DNA of 6,004 nucleotides, taken from positions 1-6,004 of the forward strand of contig JACQOY010000230.1 in NCBI GenBank assembly GCA_016207765.1, in the 5' to 3' direction. Made by a program: the position numbers and the translations under genes. The notes beneath the pieces are model-generated. The model saw only the letters and a program-made list of their open reading frames with translations, was not told the DNA's origin and made no database searches. Within the stretch, counting starts at the first letter, position 1. Every line of letters begins with the position of its first letter. Of the stretch, positions 5,971 to 6,004 are shown in pieces. This DNA comes from Deltaproteobacteria bacterium. Its GTDB lineage: Bacteria > UBA10199 > SBBF01.

Positions 5971-6004
5971 AGCATTCGTGTGAACGAGCGTCGGATTTAT
6001 TCCG
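5971..6004. other. Leader or intergenic end of window, no gene seen
   Basis: These last 34 bases follow the predicted promoter and return to a more mixed composition. No start codon with a Shine-Dalgarno, no terminator and no RNA gene can be supported. They are probably the start of the untranslated leader of the next gene. Confidence 0.4.

Noticed and set aside
1..6004. A wholly new biological system, CRISPR array, tRNA or rRNA gene
   Set aside because: Every gene belongs to a known Fe-S assembly family; the tandem units are too short for CRISPR and no tRNA- or rRNA-like segments were recognised.

Overview
The window holds the 3' part of an iron-sulfur (Fe-S) cluster assembly operon, with every recognisable gene on the + strand. 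In order: the C-terminal end of SufC (cut by the left edge), SufD, the group II cysteine desulfurase SufS, the zinc-type sulfur acceptor/scaffold SufU, a small stand-alone MIP18/DUF59 protein of the SUF-associated (SufT-like) type, a group I (IscS/NifS-type) cysteine desulfurase, and an Mrp/ApbC/NBP35-type P-loop ATPase. SufB and the rest of SufC presumably lie just upstream, outside the window.

Layout. 1-227 is the sufC end. 228-337 is a gap filled by a paired-hairpin repeat, whose right edge carries the Shine-Dalgarno sequence of sufD (338-1714). sufS (1711-2967) overlaps sufD by an ATGA junction and sufU (2969-3433) follows one base later, so sufD-sufS-sufU look translationally coupled. 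After 44 bases comes the DUF59 gene (preferred start 3478, end 3786). A 70-base gap of 7-bp tandem units then precedes iscS (preferred GTG start 3857, end 5029). A perfect 8-bp stem-loop separates iscS from mrp (5061-5924). The last 80 bases are AT-rich, have no gene, and contain a convincing sigma70-like promoter with an overlapping dyad, pointing rightward out of the window.

How the genes work together (known family roles plus inference). SufS takes sulfur from cysteine and passes it to SufU. SufB-SufC-SufD is the scaffold on which the cluster is built. The DUF59 protein and the Mrp ATPase are most likely maturation or carrier factors that deliver clusters to apo-proteins. The second, IscS-type desulfurase could supply sulfur to the same pathway or to tRNA thiolation and other sulfur uses. 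No IscU, IscA, SufE or Rrf2-type regulator is seen here.

Organism. Moderate GC, a SufU-containing SUF operon, a bacterial Mrp without its DUF59 domain, and several unrelated short palindromic repeats in the gaps suggest an environmental bacterium, perhaps a deltaproteobacterial-type or candidate-phylum lineage. This placement is a low-confidence guess. The gene families are all known; the least ordinary features are the gene combination and the way different repeats occupy the gaps of one operon.
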